A stretch of DNA of 64,000 nt from Streptomyces sp. ALI-76-A (lineage in GTDB: Bacteria > Actinomycetota > Actinomycetes > Streptomycetales > Streptomycetaceae). The stretch is taken from NCBI RefSeq assembly GCF_030287445.1, contig NZ_JASVWB010000002.1, forward strand, positions 2,356,001 to 2,420,000, given 5' to 3'. Positions within the stretch are counted from its first letter, which is position 1. Each line of letters opens with the position of its first letter. A program made the translations under genes and the position numbers. A model generated the notes under the pieces. That model was not told the DNA's origin. It saw nothing but the letters and a program-made list of their open reading frames with translations, and did not search any database. Positions 28,842-38,031 of the stretch are shown one piece after another.

Positions 28842-30232
28842 GCCCGCGTACGAACAAGCCGCACGAGATCGTCGAGCGGGCCCTCGAACTGTCCCGCGCC
28901 GACGGCTGTGTGGTGATCGCCGACGAGCAGTCGACCGCGAACCTGCGCTGGGCGGGCAACGCGCTGACCACGAACGGTGTCACCCGCGGGCGCACGCTCA
29001 CCGTCATCGCGACCGTCGACGGCAAGGAGGGCACAGCCTCCGGAGTCGTGTCGCGGTCCGCCGTGAGCCCGGAGGAGCTGGAGCCCCTGGTCCGCGCCGC
29101 CGAGACCGCCGCGCGCGGATCCGGGCCGGCCGAGGACGCGCGGCCGCTGGTCACGGGCGTACCGGAGTCGCCGGACTTCCTGGACGCGCCCGCCGAGACC
29201 TCCTCCGCCGTCTTCGCCGACTTCGCGCCGGCGCTCGGCGAGGCGTTCGCCCGCGCCCGTGCGGGCGGCCGTGAGCTGTACGGCTTCGCCAACCACGAGC
29301 TGGTCTCCAGTTACCTGGGCACGTCGACGGGGCTGCGGCTGCGGCACGACCAGCCCAACGGGACGCTGGAGCTGAACGCCAAGTCGCCGGACCGTGCGCG
29401 TTCGGCGTGGGCGGGCCGCTCGACCCGGGACTTCAAGGACGTCGACCCGGCGGCGCTCGACGCCGAGCTGGCCGTACGCCTCGGCTGGGCGGAGCGGCGG
29501 ATCGAGCTGCCCGCCGGACGGTACGAGACGCTGCTGCCGCCGACGGCCGTGGCGGACCTGCTGATCTACCAGATGTGGTCGGCGTCGGGCCGGGACGCGG
29601 TCGAGGGCCGCACGGTGTTCTCCAAGCCGGGTGGCGGCACGCGCGTCGGCGAGAAGCTCACCGACCTGCCGCTGACGCTGCGCAGCGACCCGAACGAGCC
29701 GGGCCTGGAGTCCGCGCCCTTCGTGCTCGCGCACTCCTCCGGGGGCGACCAGTCGGTGTTCGACAACGGGCTGCCGCTGACCGCCACCGAGTGGGTGCGC
29801 CAGGGCGAGCTGGGCAACCTGTTGACCAGCCGCCACAGCGCGGAGCTGACCGGACTGCCGGTCGCGCCGGCGATCGACAACCTGATCCTGGACGGCGGCG
29901 AGGACACCTCCCTGGAGGAGATGGTCGCGAACACCGGGCGGGGGCTGCTGCTGACCTGCCTGTGGTACATCCGCGAGGTCGACCCGGCGACGCTGCTGCT
30001 GACCGGGCTGACCCGGGACGGCGTCTACCTCGTCGAGAACGGCGAGGTGGCCGGCGAGGTCAACAACTTCCGGTTCAACGAGTCGCCGGTGGACCTGCTG
30101 GGCCGGGCCGCCGAGGCCGGGCGCACGGAGAAGACGCTGCCGAGGGAGTGGAGCGACTGGTTCACCCGGGCCGCGATGCCGGCCCTGCGCATCCCCGATT
30201 TCAACATGAGCTCTGTCAGTCAGGGCGTATAA
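28838..30232 (+). CDS. TldE/PmbA-family protein, partner of TldD
   Basis: This 464-residue protein matches PmbA/TldE. It has N-terminal DGCVVIADEQSTANLRWAGN, central ELYGFANHELVSSYLGTSTG and C-terminal TGLPVAPAIDNLILDGGEDT. It lacks an HExxxH zinc motif, as expected for the non-catalytic subunit. The ATG overlaps the TldD stop by one base, giving strict coupling and equal dosage. Together the two genes form a self-contained cytoplasmic peptidase unit, followed 57 bases later by tyrS. Confidence 0.94.
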
Positions 30233-30289
30233 CCTCGTAGTCGGCTGTCACTCGACCGCCCGAGCATGATCCAAGGAGATACGAGAACC

Positions 30290-31558
30290 GTGACGGACAT
30301 CGTCGACGAGCTGAAGTGGCGCGGCCTGTGGGCCCTGTCCACCGACGAGGACGCTTTGCGCAAGGCGCTCGCGGACGGTCCCGTCACGTTCTATTGCGGT
30401 TTCGACCCGACCGCGGCCAGCCTGCACGTCGGCCACCTGGTGCAGGTCCTCACCATGCGCCGCCTCCAGCAGGCGGGCCTGCGTCCGCTGGCGCTGGTGG
30501 GCGGGGCGACCGGTCAGATCGGTGACCCCCGTCCCACGGCGGAGCGCACGCTGAACGACCCGGAGACGGTCGCGAACTGGGTGACCCGGCTGCGCGCGCA
30601 GATCGAGCCGTTCCTGTCCTTCGAGGGCGAGAACGCCGCGGTGATGGTCAACAACCTGGACTGGACCGCCGGCCTGTCGGCCATCGAGTTCCTGCGGGAC
30701 ATCGGCAAGCACTTCCGCGTCAACAAGATGCTGACGAAGGACTCCGTCGCCCGGCGCCTGGAGTCCCAGGAGGGCATCAGCTACACGGAGTTCAGCTACC
30801 AACTGCTCCAGGGCATGGACTTCCTGGAGCTGTACCGGCGGTACGGCTGCACGCTCCAGCAGGGCGGCAGCGACCAGTGGGGCAACCTCACGGCGGGTCT
30901 CGACCTGATCCACCGGCTGGAGCCCGACGCCGAGGTGCACTGCATGGCGACGCCGCTGATGGTCAAGGCGGACGGCACCAAGTTCGGCAAGACCGAGGGC
31001 GGCGCCGTCTGGCTCGACCCGGAGATGACGACGCCGTACGCGTTCTACCAGTTCTGGCTGAACGTGGACGACCGGGACATCTCCACCTACCTGCGCATCC
31101 TGTCCTTCCGGTCCCGTGCGGAGCTCGAGGAACTGGAGAAGCAGACCGAGGAGCGTCCGCAGGCCCGGGCCGCCCAGCGGGCGCTGGCCGAGGAGCTGAC
31201 GACCCTGGTGCACGGCGCCGACCAGACGGCCGCCGTGATCGCCGCGTCGAAGGCGCTCTTCGGCCAGGGCGAGCTGGCGGAGCTGGACGAGCGGACGCTG
31301 ACCGCGGCCCTGTCCGAGGTGCCGCACATCCAGGTCGCCGAGCTGCCTCCGGTGGTCGACCTGTTCGCCGAGGTCGGCCTGGTCGCCAGCAAGTCGGCCG
31401 CGCGCCGCACGGTCAAGGAGGGCGGTGCCTACGTGAACAACGTCAAGGTCACCGCCGAGGACGCCGTCCCGGCCGCGGAGGATCTGCTGCACGGACGCTG
31501 GCTGGTGCTGCGCCGGGGCAAGAAGAGCCTGGCGGCGGTGGCGGTCACACCCTCCTGA
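30290..31558 (+). CDS. tyrS: tyrosyl-tRNA synthetase
   Basis: This 422-residue class I synthetase has the HIGH motif as HVGH (H46-H49), the KMSKS loop as KFGKT (231-235), the tyrosine and tRNA recognition part [20 protein letters not shown], and a C-terminal S4-type RNA-binding domain ([15 protein letters not shown]). GTG 30290 is chosen: AAGGAG at 30273-30278 precedes it and the family N-terminus ([12 protein letters not shown]) follows directly. An in-frame ATG at 30266 would place the RBS inside the gene. A very strong hairpin follows the stop. Confidence 0.98.
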   Translation: MTDIVDELKWRGLWALSTDEDALRKALADGPVTFYCGFDPTAASLHVGHLVQVLTMRRLQQAGLRPLALVGGATGQIGDPRPTAERTLNDPETVANWVTRLRAQIEPFLSFEGENAAVMVNNLDWTAGLSAIEFLRDIGKHFRVNKMLTKDSVARRLESQEGISYTEFSYQLLQGMDFLELYRRYGCTLQQGGSDQWGNLTAGLDLIHRLEPDAEVHCMATPLMVKADGTKFGKTEGGAVWLDPEMTTPYAFYQFWLNVDDRDISTYLRILSFRSRAELEELEKQTEERPQARAAQRALAEELTTLVHGADQTAAVIAASKALFGQGELAELDERTLTAALSEVPHIQVAELPPVVDLFAEVGLVASKSAARRTVKEGGAYVNNVKVTAEDAVPAAEDLLHGRWLVLRRGKKSLAAVAVTPS

Positions 31559-31592
31559 GCGGAGCGCACTCCTGATCAGGACTCTCTCCGGA

Positions 31593-31644
31593 ACAGGGGG
31601 AAGGGGGTGGTCTCCCGGCCGGGAGACCACCCCCTTCCCCCTGT
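31593..31644. terminator. perfect 26-bp inverted repeat, bidirectional terminator
   Basis: Arms 31593-31618 and 31619-31644 are exact inverse copies with no spacer, purine-rich on one arm. It lies between tyrS and the convergent GlsB-type gene, whose stop is only 7 bases away. Confidence 0.9.
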
Positions 31645-31650
31645 GGGCCC

Positions 31651-31929
31651 TCAGGTTCTCCGCTTGTCGCGGCCGAGCGTCGCCATGTACGCCATGTCCC
31701 CCAGGAAGACGATGACGACCGCGGCGATCAGCTGGAACAGGTGCCGCATCCAGTCGATGCCGGACGTGGCCTCCACCCCGGCCGCCCGGGCGATCGCGTT
31801 GCCGACGATCGCGCCGAGAATGCCGAAGATGGTGGTCAGCCAGAGAGGGCTGTGCTGCTTGCCGGGGATGATCGCCTTCGCGATCAGACCCAGCACGAAT
31901 CCCACAATGATCGCCCACAACCAGCCCAT
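31651..31929 (-). CDS. GlsB/YeaQ/YmgE family stress-response membrane protein
   Basis: This 92-residue integral membrane protein has three hydrophobic segments and the transglycosylase-associated-protein pattern. The pattern is GWLWAIIVGFVLGLIAKAII, PGKQHSPLWLTTIFGILGAI and VGNAIARAAGV, followed by LIAAVVIVFLGDM. Homologues respond to envelope or salt stress, but the molecular role is unknown. The ATG at 31929 follows AGGAGG. It is convergent with tyrS. Confidence 0.92.
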   Translation of the reverse strand: MGWLWAIIVGFVLGLIAKAIIPGKQHSPLWLTTIFGILGAIVGNAIARAAGVEATSGIDWMRHLFQLIAAVVIVFLGDMAYMATLGRDKRRT

Positions 31930-32173
31930 GGATGCCTCCTCGTACGGCGCTACGTGAGCATTACGCCCAGTGTCGGCCCGCCCGCTCTACGCCGCATGCC
32001 GGGTACCGCCGTACGCGGTATGCCCGAGGATGTCCGTGCGGGGTGGAGGTGCCCCGGTCTCGTAGGCGACGCAGCCGGAGCGTACCGTGGAAGCTGTCCG
32101 GGTCCCGTCCTCCGACCGGGGGCGGTCCCGGTACGGGTGGCGAGGGTCCGATGCGGGCGGATGGTGGAATGTG

Positions 32174-32572
32174 ATGCGGAAGCAGCATGCCGGTGGCGGC
32201 ACCGAGGTGTTCCGGATCACCGGCGCCCGGACGGGCCTCCAGGAGGACGTACGGGGACGGCAGCGCCGGTACGTCATCTCGATGACGGTCCGCACGCTCT
32301 CGGTGATCCTCGCGCTCTCGCTGTGGAACGTGGAACGGCACGTCGCGATCGTCGCCCTGGTGCTCGGCGCGATCCTGCCCTATGTCGCCGTGGTGATCGC
32401 CAACGCCGGACGGGAGAACGCGCCGTCGCTCCCGTCGACGTTCGTCACCGCTCCGCTGCCGCCGATGATCATGCCTGCGCGGGAGGACGACGACTCGACG
32501 CAACCCGCCCCGGAGGACAGGGCGAGCGAACCGGCAGCGGGCGCGGAGCGCGAGCCACACGGCCGGGCGTGA
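32174..32572 (+). CDS. DUF3099 membrane protein
   Basis: This protein of about 132 residues belongs to actinobacterial DUF3099. It has an N-terminal FRITGARTGLQEDVRGRQRR block and two adjacent membrane helices (SMTVRTLSVILALSL and VAIVALVLGAILPYVAVVIA), then an acidic, disordered tail (REDDDSTQPAPEDRAS). The start ATG 32174 (MRKQHAGG) is chosen by the position of the conserved block; a GTG one codon upstream is also possible. Its function is unknown. Confidence 0.88.
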   Translation: MRKQHAGGGTEVFRITGARTGLQEDVRGRQRRYVISMTVRTLSVILALSLWNVERHVAIVALVLGAILPYVAVVIANAGRENAPSLPSTFVTAPLPPMIMPAREDDDSTQPAPEDRASEPAAGAEREPHGRA

Positions 32573-32729
32573 TCATGACGCGCCCCCGGTGGGCGCCTCG
32601 CAACCGGAAGTCAGGCCCCCGCCAAGCTCAAGAAAAGCTCAGATCAATCATGTTGTTCCAGTGCCGGGCGGCGGGTGACCCGTGACATACTTCGTAGGCG
32701 CTCCGCATCCCCCGTCGGAGCGACGGACC

Positions 32730-32768
32730 GACGCCGGGCAGCTCCCCCCGTGGCTGCTCGGCGTCGCC
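32730..32768 (+). terminator. hairpin upstream of the 69-aa gene, terminator or attenuator
   Basis: GACGCCGGGCAGC (32730-32742) pairs with GCTGCTCGGCGTC (32753-32765) with one G-U pair, followed by GCCTTT. It lies 158 bases after the DUF3099 stop and 63 before the next start, so it could end the first transcript or attenuate the second. Confidence 0.55.
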
Positions 32769-32830
32769 TTTGTACGGACCTTTTCCGCCGCGCTCAGCGC
32801 GCGTGTGCACCGTTCCTGTGAGACGAACCT

Positions 32831-33040
32831 GTGAGTGACGAGATCCCGATCTGCTCCGCCAAGGGCTGCCGCGCCGACGCCGTGTGGGTCCTCGCCTGGA
32901 ACAACCCGAAGATCCACACGCCTGAGCGGCGCAAGACCTGGCTGGCCTGCGAGGAGCACCGGGAACACCTGTCACAGTTCCTCGGTGTCCGGGGCTTCCT
33001 GAAGGACGTCGTCCTGCTGGCGGAGTGGACGGCGCCCTAG
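32831..33040 (+). CDS. small Cys/His-containing actinobacterial hypothetical protein
   Basis: This 69-residue protein starts MSDEIPICSAKGCRADAVWV. The pattern C8, C13, C40, H43 and H46 (TWLACEEHREHLSQFL) could bind a zinc ion. The rest contains WNNPKIHTPERRKTW and a hydrophobic C-terminus (KDVVLLAEW). I recognise it only as a conserved actinobacterial small protein. GTG 32831 is the start. Its TAG stop shares the palindrome CTAG with the stop of the convergent moaA gene (4-base overlap). Confidence 0.82.
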   Translation: MSDEIPICSAKGCRADAVWVLAWNNPKIHTPERRKTWLACEEHREHLSQFLGVRGFLKDVVLLAEWTAP

Positions 33041-34026
33041 CCGCCGATCGCCGACATCGGCCGGTCCGGCTGGACGAACGCCGGGTCGTCCAGGCCGGCA
33101 CCCGCTTTCTTGCCCCACATGGCCAGGCGCCAGATCCGGGCGATCTCCTCGTCGGGTGCGCCGGAGCGCAGGGCCGCGCGCAGGTCGGTCTCCTCGCGGG
33201 CGAACAGGCAGGTGCGTACCTGGCCGTCGGCCGTCAGGCGGGTGCGGTCGCAGGCCGCGCAGAACGGGCGGGTGACGGAGGCGATGACCCCGACGCGGTG
33301 CGGGCCGCCGTCCACGAGCCAGCGCTCGGCGGGGGCCGAGCCGCGCTCCTCGGAGCCTTCCTCGGTGAGCTCGAAGCGGGTGCGCAGGGAGGCGAGGATG
33401 TCGCCCGCGGTGATCATGCCGTCGCGCTTCCAGCCGTGCTGGGCGTCCAGGGGCATCTGCTCGATGAAGCGCAGCTCGTAGTCGTGTTCCACGGCCCAGG
33501 CCAGCAGGTCCGGGGCCTCGTCCTCGTTCAGGCCCGGCATCAGGACCGAGTTGACCTTGACCGGGGTCAGGCCGGCGTCACGGGCGGCGTGCAGGCCGGC
33601 GATGACGTCCTGGTGGCGGTCGCGGCGGGTGAGGGTCTTGAAGACGTCCGGGCGCAGGGTGTCCAGGGAGACGTTGACCCGGTCCAGGCCGGCCGCCTTC
33701 AGGGCCGCCGCGGTGCGCTGGAGACCGATGCCGTTGGTGGTGAGGGACATCTGGGGGCGCGGCTCGAGAGCGGCGACCCGCTCGACGATGCCGACCAGGC
33801 CGGGGCGCAGCAGCGGCTCGCCGCCGGTGAAGCGGACCTCCTCGATGCCCAGGGAGGTGACGGCGATGTCGATCAGGCGGACGATCTCGTCGTCCGTGAG
33901 CAGGTCCGGCTTGGCCAGCCACTGCAGGCCCTCCTCGGGCATGCAGTACGTGCACCGCAGGTTGCACCGGTCGGTCAGCGAGACCCTCAGGTCGGTGGCC
34001 ACCCGGCCGTAGGTGTCGATGAGCAT
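33037..34026 (-). CDS. moaA: GTP 3',8-cyclase, molybdenum cofactor biosynthesis
   Basis: This 329-residue radical SAM enzyme starts molybdopterin synthesis by cyclising GTP. The N-terminal 4Fe-4S site is C21-x3-C25-x2-C28 (RCNLRCTYCMP). The MoaA-specific second cluster is in FCAACDRTRLTADGQVRTCL. The essential C-terminal Gly-Gly is present (AIGG). FTGGEPLLRPGL is the SAM-binding block. ATG 34026 (MLIDTYGRVATDLRVS) has GGAGGG at normal spacing; a start 13 codons upstream is less likely. No other mo-cofactor gene is adjacent. Confidence 0.97.
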   Translation of the reverse strand: MLIDTYGRVATDLRVSLTDRCNLRCTYCMPEEGLQWLAKPDLLTDDEIVRLIDIAVTSLGIEEVRFTGGEPLLRPGLVGIVERVAALEPRPQMSLTTNGIGLQRTAAALKAAGLDRVNVSLDTLRPDVFKTLTRRDRHQDVIAGLHAARDAGLTPVKVNSVLMPGLNEDEAPDLLAWAVEHDYELRFIEQMPLDAQHGWKRDGMITAGDILASLRTRFELTEEGSEERGSAPAERWLVDGGPHRVGVIASVTRPFCAACDRTRLTADGQVRTCLFAREETDLRAALRSGAPDEEIARIWRLAMWGKKAGAGLDDPAFVQPDRPMSAIGG

Positions 34027-34180
34027 GCGGCCCCCTCCCTCGTGAATCACAGGTTTTTCCGACACCTGCGAGCCTACGCGACCCCACCGACAACGACAGG
34101 GCCCGATCCGACGGGACAGGGCGCGGCCGCGCCGTAGGGATCCACGACGCGGCCGCGGGGACGGACCGGGGGCGGCGGGC

Positions 34181-35806
34181 TCAGTGCGCGCCGGTGCCGG
34201 TCAGCGACCGCACCTCGAGTTCCGCGAACTTGGCGGTGTCGGGCTCCTCCTTGGACAGGACCGTGCCGAGCCAGCCCATCAGGAAGCCGAACGGGATGGA
34301 GATGATGCCCGGGTTCTTCAGCGGGAACCAGGCGAAGTCGACGTCGGGGAACATCGCCTTGGGGTCGCCGGAGACCACGGGTGAGAACAGCACCAGGCCG
34401 ACGGCGACGATCAGGCCGCCGTAGATCGACCACAGGGCGCCCTGGGTGGTGAACCGCTTCCAGAACAGGCTGTAGAGGATCGTCGGCAGGTTGGCGGAGG
34501 CCGCGACCGCGAAGGCGAGGGCGACCAGGCCGGCCACGTTCAGGTCGCGGGCGAGGGCGCCCAGGAGGATGGACGCGGCGCCGATGCCGATGGTCGCCAG
34601 CCGGGCCGCCCTCATCTCCTGCTTCTCGGTGGCCTTGCCCTTCTTTATGACGTTGGCGTAGATGTCGTGCGCGAAGGACGACGACGAGGCCAGGGTGAGG
34701 CCGGCGACCACGGCGAGGATCGTCGCGAAGGCCACCGCCGAGATCACGGCGAGCAGGATGGCGCCCCAGGCCGAGTCGACGCCGCCGAGGTGGAGGGCGA
34801 GCAGGGGCGCCGCCGTGTTGCCGGACGGGTTGGACTCGATGATCTCTTCCTGGGAGATCAGCGCCGCGGCGCCGAAGCCGAGGGCGATGGTCATCAGGTA
34901 GAAGCCGCCGATGATGCCGATGGCCCAGTTCACGGACTTCCGGGCGGCCTTGGCGTTGGGCACCGTGTAGAAGCGGATCAGGATGTGCGGCAGGCCGGCG
35001 GTACCGAGCACCAGGGCGATGCCGAGGGAGATGAAGTCCAGCTTGGTGGTGCCGGTCGCGCCGTACTGGAGACCGGGCTCCAGGAAGGCGGTGCCCTTGC
35101 CGCTGTTCTCGGCGGCCGTGCCGAGCAGGTCGGAGATGTTGAAGTTGAACTTCAGCAGCACCAGGAAGGTGATCAGGATGGTGCCGCTGATGAGCAGCAC
35201 GGCCTTGACCATCTGGACCCAGGTGGTGCCCTTCATGCCGCCGATGGACACGTACACGATCATCAGGACGCCGACCAGGGCGACGATGAGGACCTTGCCG
35301 GCGTCGGAGGTGATGCCGAGCAGCAGGGAGACCAGGACGCCCGCGCCCGCCATCTGGGCCAGCAGGTAGAAGATGGACACGACGATCGTGGAGGTGCCCG
35401 CCGCCGTGCGGACCGGGCGCTGGCGCATGCGGTACGCCAGGACGTCACCCATGGTGTAGCGGCCGGAGTTGCGCAGCGGCTCCGCCACCAGGAGCAGCGC
35501 CACCAGCCAGGCGACCAGGAAGCCGATGGAGTAGAGGAAGCCGTCGTACCCGAAGAGGGCGATGGCTCCGGCGATGCCGAGGAAGGACGCGGCCGACATG
35601 TAGTCGCCGGAGACCGCGAGGCCGTTCTGGAAGGCGCTGAACTGGCGCCCGCCCGCGTAGAAGTCGGCGGCGTCCTTGGTCTGGCGGCCGGCCCAGACGG
35701 TGATGACGAGCGTCGCGACGACGAAGGCCGCGAACAGGGAGATGATCAGCGGCCGGTGCTCGCCGGCCTCCCCCGCGGCGAGGAAGGTCTGCTGTACGGG
35801 GCTCAT
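34181..35806 (-). CDS. sodium:solute symporter, acetate/monocarboxylate type (ActP/MctC-like)
   Basis: This 541-residue, 13-helix SSS-family permease carries the ActP-like sequence GGRQFSAFQNGLAVSGDYMS and AASFLGIAGAIALFGYDGFL. It also has GDVLAYRMRQRPVRT and GTAGLPHILIRFYTVPNAKA. These features fit uptake of acetate, pyruvate or propionate with Na+ or H+. ATG 35806 overlaps the stop of the DUF485 gene (ATGA). The DUF485-symporter pair is the same as yjcH-actP in E. coli, which supports the substrate guess. Confidence 0.93.
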   Translation of the reverse strand: MSPVQQTFLAAGEAGEHRPLIISLFAAFVVATLVITVWAGRQTKDAADFYAGGRQFSAFQNGLAVSGDYMSAASFLGIAGAIALFGYDGFLYSIGFLVAWLVALLLVAEPLRNSGRYTMGDVLAYRMRQRPVRTAAGTSTIVVSIFYLLAQMAGAGVLVSLLLGITSDAGKVLIVALVGVLMIVYVSIGGMKGTTWVQMVKAVLLISGTILITFLVLLKFNFNISDLLGTAAENSGKGTAFLEPGLQYGATGTTKLDFISLGIALVLGTAGLPHILIRFYTVPNAKAARKSVNWAIGIIGGFYLMTIALGFGAAALISQEEIIESNPSGNTAAPLLALHLGGVDSAWGAILLAVISAVAFATILAVVAGLTLASSSSFAHDIYANVIKKGKATEKQEMRAARLATIGIGAASILLGALARDLNVAGLVALAFAVAASANLPTILYSLFWKRFTTQGALWSIYGGLIVAVGLVLFSPVVSGDPKAMFPDVDFAWFPLKNPGIISIPFGFLMGWLGTVLSKEEPDTAKFAELEVRSLTGTGAH

Positions 35807-36159
35807 GCGCCGCCCTCCATTCGGGACTTGATGGCCTCGGCCTTGGGGTCGAGCTTGGCGGCGGCGTGCCGCGAGTACCACCAGGCGATGAGGAACGTGG
35901 TGACGAACTGGGCGATGCCGAGGACGAAGGCGACGTTGATGTTGCCGAAGAGCTTGGTGCCCATGAAGCCGCCCGCGTAGTTGGACAGCAGGACGTAGAG
36001 CAGGTACCAGGCGATGAAGCCGACGGTCAGCGGGAAGGCGAACGAGCGGTAGGAGCGGCGCAGTTCACCGAACTCCGCGCTCTCGTGCACCGCTGTGAAC
36101 TCCTCGGGTGAGGGGAGCCGGTGCTGCTCTTTCGAGGGTGGCGGTGCGTCGGTGGCCAC
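35803..36159 (-). CDS. DUF485 membrane protein (YjcH-like symporter partner)
   Basis: This 118-residue protein has a hydrophilic N-terminus (VHESAEFGELRRSYRSFAFP) and two membrane helices (LTVGFIAWYLLYVLLSNYAG and NVAFVLGIAQFVTTFLIAWW), ending in a charged tail. It is the DUF485 protein usually encoded just before acetate-type SSS permeases. The two genes overlap by four bases, so they are coupled. Its role (assembly or regulation of the permease) is not known. The upstream 256 bases to the divergent protease gene must hold both promoters. Confidence 0.93.
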   Translation of the reverse strand: MATDAPPPSKEQHRLPSPEEFTAVHESAEFGELRRSYRSFAFPLTVGFIAWYLLYVLLSNYAGGFMGTKLFGNINVAFVLGIAQFVTTFLIAWWYSRHAAAKLDPKAEAIKSRMEGGA

Positions 36160-36415
36160 GGAGTCTCCTCGCGTTGCGGATGCGGTTGTGACGGGGATCG
36201 GGGGCGAGTGTCCTCGCGCTCCCTGCTCAAGGTCACGGCGGCGCGCGAGGGCCGGTTCAACAACGAGGGCGTCTTTCCGAAGTCACCTCGGGTAAGTCAT
36301 TGCTGGCCAGCGACTTCGGCAGATAGCTTCGGGCCTGCACCACCCGTCATGTACCTGCCCGGGCGATCACCTGTGCCTCGGGCCGGTTTCGTTTTCCGGA
36401 TGATGTGGAGACCCC

Positions 36416-37945
36416 ATGGCTCATCTGCGTTCCAGACGCCGACTGGCCCTCGCCGTACCCGTCGTGCTGTCGCTGACGGCCTCACTCGGCTTCCTGCCGG
36501 CGGTGGCCTCGGCCGCCCCGAGCGCGCCGAGCGCGGCGCCGGCGGCCGACGCGCCCAGCCTGGCCTACGTGGTCAACACCAAGGTGGACCGCCGCACGAT
36601 CGCGGCGGTGAAGAAGGCCGTCCCGGCGGCCGGCGGCACGGTCGTGACCACGTACGAGAAGATCGGCGTGATCGTCGTCCACTCCGCGAACCCCGACTTC
36701 GCCCGGCAGATGCGGGCGTTCCGCGGGGTGCAGTCGGCGGGCGCCACGCGCACCACGCCGCTGACCGCCGCGGGGACGACCGACGAGGGCGCGGCGCAGT
36801 TCCTGTCGAAGGAGCAGGCCGCGAAGGCCGCGAGCGCCTCCGCCGCCACGCCGGACAGTGAGCCCCTGGAAGCCGACCAGTGGGACCTGCGCGCGATCGG
36901 CGCCGACAAGGCGGCGAAGATCAACCCGGGCAGCCGCAAGGTGACCGTCGCCGTGATCGACACGGGCGTCGACGACACCCACCCGGACCTCGCCCCGAAC
37001 TTCTCCGCCTCCCAGTCGGCCAACTGCGTCGGCGGTGTGGCGGACACCAGCGCGGGTGCCTGGCGCCCGTACACCGCGGAGGACTACCACGGCACGCACG
37101 TGGCCGGTGAGATCGCCGCGGCCCGCAACGGCATCGGCGTCGCCGGGGTGGCCCCCGGCGTCAAGGTGTCCGGCATCAAGGTGAGCGACCCGGACAACGG
37201 CCTCTTCTACCCCGAGAGCGTCGTGTGTGCCTTCGTGTTCGCCGCCGACCACGGTGTGGAGATCACGAACAACAGCTACTACGTGGATCCGTGGCTGTAC
37301 AACTGCATGGACGACCCCGATCAGAAGGCGATCGTCGACGCGGTCAACAGGGCCCAGCTGTACGCCCAGAAGAAGGGCACGCTCAACGTGGCGTCGGCGG
37401 GCAACTCCAACCACGACCTGGACTCCGACGCGATCGTCGACGACTCCAGCCCCGACGACTCCACGCCGGTGACGCGGACGATCGACCCGCACGAGTGCTT
37501 CGACGTGCCGACGCAGCTGCCGGGTGTCGTCACGGTCAGCGCGACGGGCGTCAAGAACCTCAAGTCGTACTACTCGACCTACGGCAAGGGCGTCGTCGAC
37601 GTCGCGGCGCCGGGCGGCGACCGGCTCTACCAGATACCGGACACGCCGTCGAAGAACGGCCGCATCCTGTCCACCATGCCGAACGGCGAGTACGCCTTCC
37701 TACAGGGCACGTCGATGGCCTCGCCGCACGCCGCCGGTGTCGCCGCGCTGCTCAAGTCCAGGCACCCGTACGCCACCCCGGCCCAGCTCCAGGCGCTGCT
37801 GAAGGTCCAGGCGGACAACCCGGGCTGCCCCGAGTCGTACGACCAGAACGGTGACGGCACGCCGGACGCGGTGTGCGAGGGCGGCAAGCGCGTCAACGGC
37901 TTCTACGGGTACGGCGTCGTCAACGCGCTGCGCGCGGTGAAGTAG
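36416..37945 (+). CDS. secreted S8 subtilisin-like serine protease
   Basis: This 509-residue protein has a signal peptide (about residues 1-34, twin-Arg rich start, ends ASAAP). A propeptide of about 110 residues with an I9-like pattern (AYVVNTKVDRRTIAAVKKAV) follows, then a subtilase domain with D182 (VAVIDTGVDDTHPD), H225 (YHGTHVAGE), oxyanion N330 and S433 (GTSMASPHAAG). A calcium-like stretch (DQNGDGTPDAVC) lies near the C-terminus. It is an extracellular protease; its substrate is unknown. It is followed after 86 bases by a close paralogue. Confidence 0.95.
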   Translation: MAHLRSRRRLALAVPVVLSLTASLGFLPAVASAAPSAPSAAPAADAPSLAYVVNTKVDRRTIAAVKKAVPAAGGTVVTTYEKIGVIVVHSANPDFARQMRAFRGVQSAGATRTTPLTAAGTTDEGAAQFLSKEQAAKAASASAATPDSEPLEADQWDLRAIGADKAAKINPGSRKVTVAVIDTGVDDTHPDLAPNFSASQSANCVGGVADTSAGAWRPYTAEDYHGTHVAGEIAAARNGIGVAGVAPGVKVSGIKVSDPDNGLFYPESVVCAFVFAADHGVEITNNSYYVDPWLYNCMDDPDQKAIVDAVNRAQLYAQKKGTLNVASAGNSNHDLDSDAIVDDSSPDDSTPVTRTIDPHECFDVPTQLPGVVTVSATGVKNLKSYYSTYGKGVVDVAAPGGDRLYQIPDTPSKNGRILSTMPNGEYAFLQGTSMASPHAAGVAALLKSRHPYATPAQLQALLKVQADNPGCPESYDQNGDGTPDAVCEGGKRVNGFYGYGVVNALRAVK

Positions 37946-38031
37946 CCCGGCGCCCGCGCCTCGCCCCGCGGAACGTCCCGACCCCCCGCACGGTCCGCTC
38001 GTATCCCGAACGAACTGGAGACAGACACACC